Shown piece by piece: positions 56,342 through 64,000 of a DNA stretch of 64,000 nucleotides. The position numbers and the translations under genes were made by a program. The stretch covers positions 343,665-407,664 of the forward strand of contig NZ_FZTC01000014.1 in NCBI RefSeq assembly GCF_900200035.1, given 5' to 3'. This DNA is from Klebsiella grimontii (lineage in GTDB: Bacteria; Pseudomonadota; Gammaproteobacteria; Enterobacterales; Enterobacteriaceae). Each line of letters opens with the position of its first letter. Within the stretch, counting starts at the first letter, position 1. Below the pieces are notes generated by a model, which saw nothing but the letters and a program-made list of their open reading frames with translations, ran no database searches and was not told the origin of the DNA.

Positions 56342-56751
56342 TTACGATTAGCCGCAGCGTGATGATTGCGGATGATGAGGTTTCACTTTCCGGAATACGC
56401 GCGCAGGGGGCGGGCGGTCAGCACGTCAATAAGGCATCGACGGCTATTCATTTGCGCTTTGATATTAAAGCATCGAGCCTGCCTGAGTTTTATAAGGAAC
56501 GCCTGCTGACTTCCAGCCATCACTTAATTTCTGCCGATGGTGTGGTTATCATTAAGGCTCAAGAATATCGCAGCCAGGAGATGAATCGTGAAGCGGCGAT
56601 TGCGCGCCTGGTTGCCTTAATACAAGAATTAACCGCAGTACAGAAAAGTCGTCGGGAGACGCGACCGACCAGAGCGTCGAAAGAGCGCCGGCTTGCCTCA
56701 AAGGCGCAAAAATCTTCAGTTAAAGCGCTGCGTGGAAAAGTTCGCCATTAA
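56338..56751 (+). CDS. arfB: Alternative ribosome-rescue factor B
   Basis: Peptidyl-tRNA hydrolase (YaeJ) that rescues ribosomes stalled on truncated mRNA. The 137-aa protein has GGQ at residues 26-28 ([12 protein letters not shown]) and the long basic C-terminal tail ([23 protein letters not shown]) that enters the empty mRNA channel. It ends three residues earlier than E. coli ArfB (after KVRH). Confidence 0.96.
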   Translation: MITISRSVMIADDEVSLSGIRAQGAGGQHVNKASTAIHLRFDIKASSLPEFYKERLLTSSHHLISADGVVIIKAQEYRSQEMNREAAIARLVALIQELTAVQKSRRETRPTRASKERRLASKAQKSSVKALRGKVRH

Positions 56752-56792
56752 GGGCATGGCGAACCGGTGGAATGGATGATAAGGAATTTACA

Positions 56793-57491
56793 GTGAAGAA
56801 AATCGTGTTTTCAGTCGTGGCGGCCTGTTCGCTTTTTGCGTTATTCGGCTGCAACCATCGTGCGGAGATGGAAACGTTACAACCGGCGCCGATGGAAGAG
56901 CTAAAGCCGATGCAGCAGAGCTGGCGCGGCGTGCTGCCGTGCGCAGACTGCGAAGGTATCGAAACCTCGCTCTTTCTTGAGAAAGACGGCACCTGGGTGA
57001 TGAATGAGCGATACCAGGGCGTCAGGCGCGAGCCCTCCTCTTTTGCTTCATACGGTACCTGGGCGCGCACGGCCGATAAGCTGGTGCTGACCGACAGCAA
57101 AGGCGAGAAATCTTACTATCGGGCGAAAGGCGACAAGCTGGAAATGCTCGATCGCGACGGTAATCCCATCGAGTCAACGCTGAACTATACGCTGGAATCC
57201 GTCAAAGCCAGCCTGCCCATCACGCCGATGGCGATGCGCGGCATGTACTTTTATATGGCGGATGCCGCGACCTTTACCGATTGCGCAACCGGCAAGCGGG
57301 TGGCAGTCGCGAATAATGCGCAGCTCGAGCGTGATTATGCCGCGGCGCGCGGAACGGATACTCGTCCGGTGCTGCTAGTGGTCGAGGGGCACTTTACGCT
57401 GGAAGCGAATCCGGATAACGGCGAGATGGTAAAAACGCTGATGGCGGATAAAAATATTAAATTTATTCCAGGCAAAGACTGTAATCAGTAA
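56793..57491 (+). CDS. nlpE: Envelope-stress lipoprotein NlpE
   Basis: Outer-membrane lipoprotein that activates the Cpx response on adhesion or lipoprotein-sorting stress. The protein is 232 aa from GTG 56793, with AAGGA upstream; an in-frame ATG 21 bases earlier is rejected. The lipobox is ALFGC with Cys20; the mature protein has the redox motif PCADC in the N-terminal domain and a second domain with ATFTDCATGKR. The C-terminus (KFIPGKDCNQ) is shorter and diverged from E. coli. Confidence 0.95.
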   Translation: MKKIVFSVVAACSLFALFGCNHRAEMETLQPAPMEELKPMQQSWRGVLPCADCEGIETSLFLEKDGTWVMNERYQGVRREPSSFASYGTWARTADKLVLTDSKGEKSYYRAKGDKLEMLDRDGNPIESTLNYTLESVKASLPITPMAMRGMYFYMADAATFTDCATGKRVAVANNAQLERDYAAARGTDTRPVLLVVEGHFTLEANPDNGEMVKTLMADKNIKFIPGKDCNQ

Positions 57492-57508
57492 TGGTTACCC
57501 GTGGAAAA

Positions 57509-57537
57509 AGAAAGGCCTCGCATAAGCGAGGCCTTTT
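57509..57537. terminator. Bidirectional terminator between nlpE and proS
   Basis: AAAGGCCTCGC (57511-57521) / GCGAGGCCTTT (57526-57536), loop ATAA, with A-rich left and T-rich right flanks; it serves convergent nlpE and proS. Confidence 0.88.
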
Positions 57538-57554
57538 GCATTCAAAGATGATTG

Positions 57555-59273
57555 TTAACCTTTGATAGCGTTAACCAGGTAGTTCACGATATCACCGGTT
57601 TTAATCAGCTGCTTCTCGCCGCTGCGACGATATTTATATTCGATATCGTCGTTGTCGAGGTTGCGGTCGCCCAGCACGATAGTGTGCGGAATACCGATAA
57701 GCTCCATATCGGCGAACATCACGCCCGGACGCTCTTTACGGTCGTCCATCAGCACGTCGATACCCAACGCGGTTAGCTCAGCATACAGCTTCTCGGCCAG
57801 CTCCTGTACGCGGTAGGATTTATGCATGTTCATCGGCAGAATCGCAACCTGGAACGGGGCGATAGCTTCCGGCCACAGGATCCCGCGATCGTCAAAGTTC
57901 TGCTCAATGGCTGCTGCCACCACGCGAGTCACCCCGATGCCGTAGCAACCCATGGTCAGGATCTGGTTACGGCCATCTTCGCCCTGGACAGAGGCTTTCA
58001 TCGCTTCAGAGTACTTGGTACCCAGTTGGAAGATGTGGCCCACTTCGATACCGCGTTTAATCAGCAGCGTCCCTTTGCCGTCCGGGCTCGGGTCGCCCGC
58101 CACCACGTTACGGATATCAGCCACTTCTGGGGTCGCGACATCGCGATCCCAGTTGATGCCGAAGTAGTGTTTACCGTCGATGTTCGCGCCTGCGGCAAAA
58201 TCGCTCATTGCGGCAACGGTACGGTCAATAACTACCGGAATCGGCATGTTAACCGGGCCCAGAGAACCGGGGCCCGCCTGCACCAGCGCGCGGATCTCTT
58301 CTTCGGTGGCGAAGGTTAGCGGGCTGGCGACCTGCGGCAGCTTTTCCGCTTTAACTTCGTTCAGCTCATGATCGCCGCGAACCAGCAGGGCAATCAGCGG
58401 AGACTTGCTGTCTTCTACCGCTTTCACCAGCAGGGTTTTCACCGTTTTCTCAATCGGCAGATTGAACTGCTCAACCAGCTCGGCGATGGTTTTGGCGTTC
58501 GGCGTATCGACCAGGGTCATTTCCTGAGTAGCGGCAGCGCGCGGCTCTTTCGGCGCAACGGCTTCGGCGAACTCGATGTTGGCCGCGTAGTCTGAAGAAT
58601 CAGAGAAGATCACGTCATCTTCACCGCTCTGCGCCAGCACCTGGAATTCGTGGGATGCGCTACCGCCGATAGAACCGGTGTCAGCCTGTACCGCGCGGAA
58701 ATCCAGGCCCATACGGCTGAAGATTTTGCTGTACGCGGCGTACATTGCGTCGTAGGTCTCCTGCAGAGATTCCTGAGAAGTATGGAAAGAGTAAGCATCT
58801 TTCATCAGGAATTCACGGGAACGCATCACGCCGAAACGCGGGCGCACTTCATCACGGAACTTGGTCTGGATCTGATAGAAGTTCAGCGGCAGCTGTTTGT
58901 AAGAGCTCAGCTCGTTACGAATCAGGTCGGTGATCACTTCTTCATGAGTCGGGCCGAGCACGAACGGACGTTCGCCACGGTCAGCAATGCGCAGCAGTTC
59001 CGGGCCGTACTGTTCCCAACGACCACTCTCTTGCCACAGTTCAGAGGGCTGAACTACCGGCATTAACACCTCGATGGCACCGGCGTTATTCATCTCTTCA
59101 CGCACGATGTTCTCGACTTTTTTCAGGACGCGCACGCCGGTCGGCAGCCAGGTGTATAACCCGGAGGCCAGCTTGCGGATCATCCCGGCGCGCAGCATCA
59201 GCTGATGGCTGATAACCTCGGCGTCGGCAGGTGTCTCCTTCAGAGTGGAGAGCAGGTATTGGCTAGTACGCAT
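57555..59273 (-). CDS. proS: Prolyl-tRNA synthetase
   Basis: Class II aminoacyl-tRNA synthetase charging tRNA-Pro. The 572-aa protein is of the bacterial type: motif 1-3 core with RLGVM-type [25 protein letters not shown], the YbaK-like editing insertion (about 225-405, [14 protein letters not shown] to RNVVAGD) and a C-terminal anticodon-binding domain ([10 protein letters not shown]). The trmO gene follows upstream on the same strand. Confidence 0.98.
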   Translation of the reverse strand: MRTSQYLLSTLKETPADAEVISHQLMLRAGMIRKLASGLYTWLPTGVRVLKKVENIVREEMNNAGAIEVLMPVVQPSELWQESGRWEQYGPELLRIADRGERPFVLGPTHEEVITDLIRNELSSYKQLPLNFYQIQTKFRDEVRPRFGVMRSREFLMKDAYSFHTSQESLQETYDAMYAAYSKIFSRMGLDFRAVQADTGSIGGSASHEFQVLAQSGEDDVIFSDSSDYAANIEFAEAVAPKEPRAAATQEMTLVDTPNAKTIAELVEQFNLPIEKTVKTLLVKAVEDSKSPLIALLVRGDHELNEVKAEKLPQVASPLTFATEEEIRALVQAGPGSLGPVNMPIPVVIDRTVAAMSDFAAGANIDGKHYFGINWDRDVATPEVADIRNVVAGDPSPDGKGTLLIKRGIEVGHIFQLGTKYSEAMKASVQGEDGRNQILTMGCYGIGVTRVVAAAIEQNFDDRGILWPEAIAPFQVAILPMNMHKSYRVQELAEKLYAELTALGIDVLMDDRKERPGVMFADMELIGIPHTIVLGDRNLDNDDIEYKYRRSGEKQLIKTGDIVNYLVNAIKG

Positions 59274-59383
59274 GTTGTTACGGTTCCATTTGGACGATCG
59301 ATACAGGCTGGAAGCCAGCCTGACACAAAAAAGTGGTTTAGTTTACCAGTGTGGCAAAGATGCCAAAAGAGAGGAAAATAAAA

Positions 59384-60091
59384 TTAGCGTGGTTCGAGAG
59401 AAAAGACTTCAAAACCGGACGAAATCACCCGCCAACGCACGTTAAAATCCAGCAGCCAGACGGCATAGGTCTTTCCCGGGTCTTCTTCTTTACGATATGC
59501 CGGCCGCGGATCTTGTGCCAGAACTTCGCGAATAAACGCCTTAAGCCGGGGATAGCGCTTTTCCAGAGCGAAAAGCTGGGCTTCGGTTTCTGACGTGAAG
59601 CTTACCGCCACTTCCGCCTGCGGCGCCTGCTGAGCGTAGCTCGCGCTGGCTTCCGGCAGCGCTTCGGCAAAGGGCAGGTAAGGTTTGATGTCGACTACCG
59701 GCGTACCGTCCACCAGGTCCAGGCTGCCTAACTCAAGAACGACGCGCTCTTTTTGGCAGCAAATACCTTTTAGCTCGACCAGCGACATACCGATTGGATT
59801 AGGGCGGAAGGTAGAGCGGGTGGCGAAAACGCCCATCCGCGCGTTGCCGCCGAGGCGGGGAGGGCGTACGGTTGGGCGCCAGCCGCCTTCCATGGTCTGA
59901 TGAAACACAAACAGGACCCACAAATGGCTGAAGTTTTCCAGGCCGCGTACGGCATCGGCCTGGTTATAGGGAGGCAGAAGATGTAATTCGCCGCCGCCGT
60001 TTTTAACCAGCCCAGGCTGGCGGGGGACGGCAAATTTTTCTTTATAGGGCGAGCGAATAACGCCTATCTGCGCAAACTGAAAATCACTCAT
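59384..60091 (-). CDS. trmO: tRNA (N6-threonylcarbamoyladenosine37)-N6-methyltransferase TrmO
   Basis: SAM-dependent methylation of t6A37 in tRNA-Thr (TsaA/YaeB family). The 235-aa protein has the beta-barrel SPOUT-unlike fold; motifs IGVIRSPYKEKFAVPRQPG, GVFATRSTFRPNPIGMS and VVDIKPYLPFAEALP are family signatures, the last near the SAM site. It overlaps rcsF by four bases. Confidence 0.95.
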   Translation of the reverse strand: MSDFQFAQIGVIRSPYKEKFAVPRQPGLVKNGGGELHLLPPYNQADAVRGLENFSHLWVLFVFHQTMEGGWRPTVRPPRLGGNARMGVFATRSTFRPNPIGMSLVELKGICCQKERVVLELGSLDLVDGTPVVDIKPYLPFAEALPEASASYAQQAPQAEVAVSFTSETEAQLFALEKRYPRLKAFIREVLAQDPRPAYRKEEDPGKTYAVWLLDFNVRWRVISSGFEVFSLEPR

Positions 60092-60495
60092 TGCGCCGTA
60101 ACGTTAAGCGCTGAACCAAGGCAGACGGCCTGGCGGTAGCAGCCTGGGGTTCCGCTGGTGACTTCGCAGCGGTGCAGCAGCACGGCATTGGCTTTCATTT
60201 TTGCAGCGTTAATCTGCATGCGCTTGCGAGCCGTCGGGATATTGGGCGGAGAGTCTTGATTCGAGGCCTGGCAGGATTCACCGGTGACTTCGCCGAGTTC
60301 GCGGAAAGGTTTACCCACCAATTCTGTTGCATTGGTATAGATTCTTACCGGGGCCGGACGCGTCGCTTTCGGTTTTGCCGGTTCCGATTTGGCTGGCGGG
60401 GTTACGGTGCTTTGTACAGGCTCGACGGGAGATCTGCTTAGCATAGAACAACCGCTTAACATGAGTGCTAACAAACAGACCGGTAAAGCACGCAT
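60088..60495 (-). CDS. rcsF: Rcs stress-sensor lipoprotein RcsF
   Basis: Outer-membrane lipoprotein that signals lipopolysaccharide and peptidoglycan damage to IgaA/RcsC; in the assembled state it threads through BamA-OmpC complexes. The 135-aa precursor has the lipobox LSGC with Cys16, a Pro/Lys-rich linker (about 20-48), and a compact domain with four cysteines (DSCQA-type, HRCEV, PGCYR, AVCLG) for its two non-consecutive disulfides. First gene of the rcsF-trmO-proS cluster. Confidence 0.96.
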   Translation of the reverse strand: MRALPVCLLALMLSGCSMLSRSPVEPVQSTVTPPAKSEPAKPKATRPAPVRIYTNATELVGKPFRELGEVTGESCQASNQDSPPNIPTARKRMQINAAKMKANAVLLHRCEVTSGTPGCYRQAVCLGSALNVTAQ

Positions 60496-60558
60496 AGTAT
60501 TTCCTCAATAAATAATAAAACAGGGCGCTATTGAATCAGGTGCTTGCATAAATGACAA

Positions 60559-60577
60559 GACGGGCATAAAGCCCGTC
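60559..60577 (-). terminator. Hairpin after metQ
   Basis: GACGGGC (60559-60565) / GCCCGTC (60571-60577), loop ATAAA, 27 bases beyond the metQ stop on the minus strand, followed by TTGTCATTT. Weak T tract. Confidence 0.6.
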
Positions 60578-60603
60578 CTGAATGATATTACGCTGAGAAA
60601 AGA

Positions 60604-61419
60604 TTACCAGCCTTTCACCGCGCCGCCGTTAAAGATTTTGTTAGCCGCTTCGTAAACTTCGTCACTCTGGTAAGCCTGAACAAATTTCTTAACATTTTCC
60701 GCATCTTTGTTGTCTTCGCGAGCGACAATCAGGTTCACGTACGGAGACTCTTTACCTTCCACGAAAATACCGTCTTTTGCCGGCGTTAAGCCGATCTGGC
60801 TGGCATAGGTGGTATTGATAACCGCCAGAGCGATCTGCGCATCATCCAGGGAGCGCGGCAGCTGCGGGGCTTCCAGCTCAACAATTTTCAGGTTTTTCGT
60901 ATTTTCAACGATATCCAGCGAGGTTGGCAGCAGACCAACGCCTTCTTTCAGTTTGATCAAGCCAACCTGCTGCAGCAGCAGCAGAGAGCGGCCAAGGTTG
61001 GTGGGATCGTTAGGAATCGCGACCTGAGAGCCCGGCTGCAGCTCGTCCAGCGATTTGATTTTTTTCGAATAACCGGCAATTGGGTAAACAAAAGAGTTAC
61101 CTACGGAAACCAGCTTGTAGCCGCGGTCTTTGATTTGCTGGTCAAGATACGGCTTATGCTGGAAGGCGTTAACGTCGATATCGCCTTTGCTCAGCGCTTC
61201 GTTCGGCAGAACGTAGTCGTTGAAGGTCACCAGTTCAACATCAAGGCCGTATTTTTCTTTTGCTACTTTCTGCGCGACTTCCGCAACCTGCTGCTCCGCA
61301 CCGACGATAACGCCGACTTTAATATGGTTAGGATCTTTTTCGTCCTGACCGCAACCCACCAGAGCCAGAGAACCGATTAACGCGCCGACTGCCGCAAAGG
61401 TTTTGAAATTAAAGGCCAT
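60604..61419 (-). CDS. metQ: Methionine-binding lipoprotein MetQ
   Basis: Periplasmic-face receptor of the MetNIQ D/L-methionine importer. The 271-aa precursor has a lipobox LALVGC (Cys23) followed by Gly and Gln, and the NlpA-type binding fold (IKVGVIVGAEQQVAEVAQKV, VTFNDYVLPNEALSKGDIDVNAFQHKPYLD). It is the last gene of the metNIQ operon. Confidence 0.97.
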   Translation of the reverse strand: MAFNFKTFAAVGALIGSLALVGCGQDEKDPNHIKVGVIVGAEQQVAEVAQKVAKEKYGLDVELVTFNDYVLPNEALSKGDIDVNAFQHKPYLDQQIKDRGYKLVSVGNSFVYPIAGYSKKIKSLDELQPGSQVAIPNDPTNLGRSLLLLQQVGLIKLKEGVGLLPTSLDIVENTKNLKIVELEAPQLPRSLDDAQIALAVINTTYASQIGLTPAKDGIFVEGKESPYVNLIVAREDNKDAENVKKFVQAYQSDEVYEAANKIFNGGAVKGW

Positions 61420-61458
61420 GTTATTTCCTTCCTGTAAGATTCTGTATTGTGTGTAATG

Positions 61459-62112
61459 TTATTTGTGAGTCACAGCCCGGACGATACGATCGCCAGAGAA
61501 TTGAATTAAGTACACCAGAATAACCAGCAGCACCAGTACGGTATTCATTACCGTTGCATTGTAGCCGATATAACCGTACTGGTAGCCAATCTGTCCGAGA
61601 CCACCTGCACCCACGGCGCCGCCCATCGCGGAATAGCCGACCAGCGTAATGAGGGTAATGGTTGCCGCGTTCACCAGACCCGGCAGCGCTTCCGGCAGCA
61701 GGACCTTACGCACGATCTGCATCGGCGTTGCGCCCATGGCCCGGGACGCTTCGATAAGGCCGGTGGGGATCTCCAGCAGGGCGTTTTCAACCATACGGGC
61801 GATAAAGGGCGCTGCGCCGACCGTTAGCGGAACAATGGCCGCCTGCAGGCCGATCGACGTCCCTACAATCACGCGGGTAAAGGGGATCATCCAGACCAGC
61901 AGGATAATAAAAGGAATCGAGCGGAAAATATTCACCACCGCCGAAAGCGTACGGTAGAGCTTCGCATTAGCGGCAATTTGCCCCGGACGGGTGACGTAAA
62001 GCAGGACGCCGACCGGCAGACCAAGAACAAAACCGAAGAAGCCGGAGACGAACGTCATGGCCAGCGTTTCCCATACGCCGCGAACCAGCAGCCAAATCAT
62101 TGGTTCAGACAT
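61459..62112 (-). CDS. metI: Methionine ABC transporter permease MetI
   Basis: The 217-aa membrane subunit has five helices and a single coupling loop with [24 protein letters not shown] (EAA motif). It overlaps metN by eight bases, giving coupled translation. Confidence 0.97.
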   Translation of the reverse strand: MSEPMIWLLVRGVWETLAMTFVSGFFGFVLGLPVGVLLYVTRPGQIAANAKLYRTLSAVVNIFRSIPFIILLVWMIPFTRVIVGTSIGLQAAIVPLTVGAAPFIARMVENALLEIPTGLIEASRAMGATPMQIVRKVLLPEALPGLVNAATITLITLVGYSAMGGAVGAGGLGQIGYQYGYIGYNATVMNTVLVLLVILVYLIQFSGDRIVRAVTHK

Positions 62113-63136
62113 ATCCCAGTACCTCTACTTTTACATGGTGTTCCTGTAGCCAGGCGATCGCGGCCTGGGTATCTTCCTGCGTGCCGTGCATCTCGGTCAG
62201 CATAATGCCGAACTTCACGCCGCCCGCGTAATCCATCTGCGCGCTAATAATGTTGTTGTTTACATTAAAGCGACGGGCAGTTTCAGAAAGCAGCGGGGCA
62301 TCAACGGAGTGACCCGTGAACTCCATGCGCAGCATGGGCACGCTATCGGGAAGAGCCTCAGACTTCAGACGCGCCTGATAATCATCCGGGATATCCAGGT
62401 GCAGCGTTGACTGAATAAACTGTTGCGCCAGCGGAGTTTTGGGGTGAGAAAAGACCTCGCTCACCGTATCCTGTTCAATCAATTGGCCGTTGCTGATCAC
62501 GGCAACGCAATCACAGATGCGTTTGACGACATCCATTTCGTGGGTAATCAGCAAAATCGTCAGGCCCAGACGACGGTTGATATCCTTCAGCAGCTCCAGA
62601 ATCGAGCGCGTGGTAGCCGGATCCAGGGCGCTGGTGGCTTCGTCGCAGAGCAGGACTTTTGGGTTGCTCGCCAGCGCACGGGCGATGGCGACGCGCTGTT
62701 TTTGACCGCCGGAGAGGTTTGCCGGATAGCTATCGTGCTTATCCCCCAGGCCGACGAGATCGAGCAGCTCGGTAACCCGGCGTTTGATTTCTTCCTTCGG
62801 GGTATTGTCGAGTTCCAGCGGCAACGCCACATTACCGAATACGGTACGTGAGGCAAGCAGGTTAAAGTGCTGGAAGATCATGCCGATCTGGCGACGAGCG
62901 CGAGTCAGCTCTTTTTCGGACAGCGCCGTTAGCTCCTGGCCGCCCACCTGTACGCTGCCCTGAGTTGGACGTTCGAGCAGGTTAACGCAGCGGATTAGTG
63001 TACTTTTACCCGCGCCGGAAGCGCCGATGACGCCATAAATTTGCCCGGCGGGGACATGCAGGCTGACATCGTTCAGCGCCTGTATGCTGCGATTTCCCTG
63101 CTGGAACACTTTGGTAATCTTCGAAAGTTTAATCAT
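62105..63136 (-). CDS. metN: Methionine ABC transporter ATP-binding protein MetN
   Basis: The 343-aa ATPase has Walker [10 protein letters not shown], signature LSGGQKQR, Walker [13 protein letters not shown], and a C-terminal NIL (ACT-like) domain (about 265-343) that binds methionine and inhibits transport. It is the first gene of metNIQ, divergent from gmhB, with a MetJ-type operator upstream. Confidence 0.97.
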   Translation of the reverse strand: MIKLSKITKVFQQGNRSIQALNDVSLHVPAGQIYGVIGASGAGKSTLIRCVNLLERPTQGSVQVGGQELTALSEKELTRARRQIGMIFQHFNLLASRTVFGNVALPLELDNTPKEEIKRRVTELLDLVGLGDKHDSYPANLSGGQKQRVAIARALASNPKVLLCDEATSALDPATTRSILELLKDINRRLGLTILLITHEMDVVKRICDCVAVISNGQLIEQDTVSEVFSHPKTPLAQQFIQSTLHLDIPDDYQARLKSEALPDSVPMLRMEFTGHSVDAPLLSETARRFNVNNNIISAQMDYAGGVKFGIMLTEMHGTQEDTQAAIAWLQEHHVKVEVLGYV

Positions 63137-63214
63137 CAGTTATTTATTATCGTTTAGCCGTTTGCCGTGGCATTTTCTTCTGCCGTGTCCAGGCGATGCC
63201 TGTCAATGAAATGG

Positions 63215-63243
63215 ATGTTAAGGCATCCAGACGTCTAAATCAA
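63215..63243 (-). promoter_or_regulatory. metN promoter with MetJ boxes in the spacer
   Basis: On the minus strand TTGATT (63243-63238) and TAACAT (63220-63215) are 17 bases apart. The spacer contains a perfect met box AGACGTCT (63229-63236) directly followed by the imperfect tandem box GGATGCCT (63228-63221). MetJ binds tandem 8-bp boxes, so repression of metNIQ by MetJ plus S-adenosylmethionine is inferred. The gmhB promoter probably reads the other way from TATAAT at 63254-63259. Confidence 0.85.
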
Positions 63244-63324
63244 TCTGACTCTGTATAATGAGCACTTTCTTGCGTCGGGAAACATGCGATACTACACGCA
63301 TTAGCCTTTATCAGGAGCAAACCG

Positions 63325-63891
63325 GTGGCAATGTCAGTACCCGCAATTTTTCTTGACCGTGATGGCACGATTAATGTCGATCACGGATACGTCCATGAAA
63401 TCGACAACTTTGAATTTATCGATGGTGTCATTGATGCAATGCGTCAATTAAAGGAGATGGGCTACGCGCTGGTGGTGGTGACCAACCAGTCCGGTATCGC
63501 CCGCGGTAAGTTTACTGAAGAGCAGTTTGAAACGCTGACCGAGTGGATGGACTGGTCGCTGGCCGATCGCGGCGTTGATCTGGATGGCATCTATTATTGT
63601 CCGCACCACCCGCAGGGAACCGTCGAAGAGTTTCGCCAGACCTGCGACTGCCGTAAGCCGCATCCGGGTATGCTGATCTCGGCGCGTGACTATCTGCATA
63701 TTGATATGGCTGCTTCCTATATGGTCGGCGATAAAGTCGAAGATATGCAGGCAGCTCTGGCGGCCAATGTCGGCACGAAAGTATTAGTGCGTACCGGCAA
63801 GCCAGTCACTCCAGAAGCGGAAAGCGCCGCTGATTGGGTGCTTAATAGCCTGGCTGACCTGCCGGATGCTATCAAAAAGCAGCAAAAATAA
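63325..63891 (+). CDS. gmhB: D-glycero-beta-D-manno-heptose 1,7-bisphosphate 7-phosphatase
   Basis: Removes the 7-phosphate in ADP-heptose synthesis for the lipopolysaccharide inner core. The 188-aa HAD-family protein starts at GTG 63325, after CAGGAGC. The nucleophile/acid pair is Asp11/Asp13 in FLDRDGT; VTNQSGI and GDKVEDM are HAD motifs II and IV; CPHH...CDCR is the zinc-binding loop. The C-terminus lacks the last three residues of the E. coli form. Confidence 0.97.
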   Translation: MAMSVPAIFLDRDGTINVDHGYVHEIDNFEFIDGVIDAMRQLKEMGYALVVVTNQSGIARGKFTEEQFETLTEWMDWSLADRGVDLDGIYYCPHHPQGTVEEFRQTCDCRKPHPGMLISARDYLHIDMAASYMVGDKVEDMQAALAANVGTKVLVRTGKPVTPEAESAADWVLNSLADLPDAIKKQQK

Positions 63892-63912
63892 GCGTTATGT
63901 ATAAAAGATGAG

Positions 63913-64000
63913 CGGTTGAAATAAAATTGTATTTTACCGCTTGTCAGCGCCGAATAACTCCCTATAATGCGCTCCCACTGACACGGCAGATGTGAATCAC
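63913..64000 (+). promoter_or_regulatory. rRNA operon P1 promoter (rrnH position)
   Basis: TTGTCA (63941-63946) and TATAAT (63963-63968), 16 bases apart, followed by the discriminator GCGCTCCC and CTGACACGG, match the canonical enterobacterial rrn P1 core. The A/T-rich stretch before -35 (63915-63938) is the UP element. Start of transcription is near 63975. In E. coli rrnH lies at this position after gmhB; the 16S gene itself is outside the window. Confidence 0.93.

Overview
The window is a contiguous piece of an enterobacterial chromosome, almost certainly Klebsiella. Two observations point there. First, gene order from the penicillin-binding protein gene mrcB to the rRNA operon promoter at the right end follows the Escherichia coli K-12 order (mrcB-fhuACDB-hemL-clcA-erpA-yadS-btuF-mtn-dgt-degP-cdaR-yaeH-dapD-glnD-map-rpsB-tsf-pyrH-frr-dxr-uppS-cdsA-rseP-bamA-skp-lpxD-fabZ-lpxA-lpxB-rnhB-dnaE-accA-ldcC-yaeR-tilS-rof-yaeP-yaeQ-arfB-nlpE-proS-trmO-rcsF-metQIN-gmhB-rrn). 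Second, the left 6.2 kb holds the pullulanase/type II secretion (pul) locus, the Klebsiella hallmark, next to mrcB, where K-12 carries hrpB. The pul proteins closely resemble, from memory, the classical Klebsiella PulA/PulC/PulD/PulS set; species is not resolved.

Layout. 1-6194: the 5' part of pulD and all of pulC on the minus strand, a divergent control region with MalT-type boxes (1585-1919), pulA and pulB on the plus strand, and pulS (pilotin) convergent on pulB. 6195-6766 is an AT-rich gene-free junction. 6767-16912: mrcB, the ferric hydroxamate uptake operon fhuACDB behind a Fur-type site, and hemL. 17093-25841: ClC antiporter, Fe-S carrier erpA, a TRIC-like channel gene, btuF-mtn, dgt, degP with SigmaE and CpxR-type signals, and cdaR. 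25888-30833 (minus): yaeH, dapD, glnD, map. 31157-50839 (plus): translation genes rpsB-tsf-pyrH-frr, then the isoprenoid, phospholipid and envelope block dxr to lpxB, then rnhB, dnaE and accA. 51175-63891: ldcC, small conserved genes, the envelope-stress lipoproteins nlpE and rcsF, proS, trmO, the methionine importer metNIQ under a MetJ-type operator, and gmhB. The window ends just inside an rrn P1 promoter.

Functional links. PulA is a lipoprotein with Asp at +2, exported by the Pul type II system; PulS pilots the PulD secretin. The central block makes and assembles the outer membrane: undecaprenyl phosphate, CDP-diacylglycerol, lipid A, the BAM insertase, Skp chaperone and RseP protease; DegP, NlpE and RcsF monitor or repair it.

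No CRISPR array, prophage, insertion sequence, tRNA gene or clearly novel multigene system was seen. The least explained items are a 133-bp palindromic element between yadS and btuF (19668-19800), the AT-rich pulS-mrcB junction, species-specific surface loops in FhuA and BamA, and hairpins in pulA-pulB and before ldcC. All coordinates, motifs and hairpins were read by eye; family assignments and comparisons with E. coli are from memory, with no database search.
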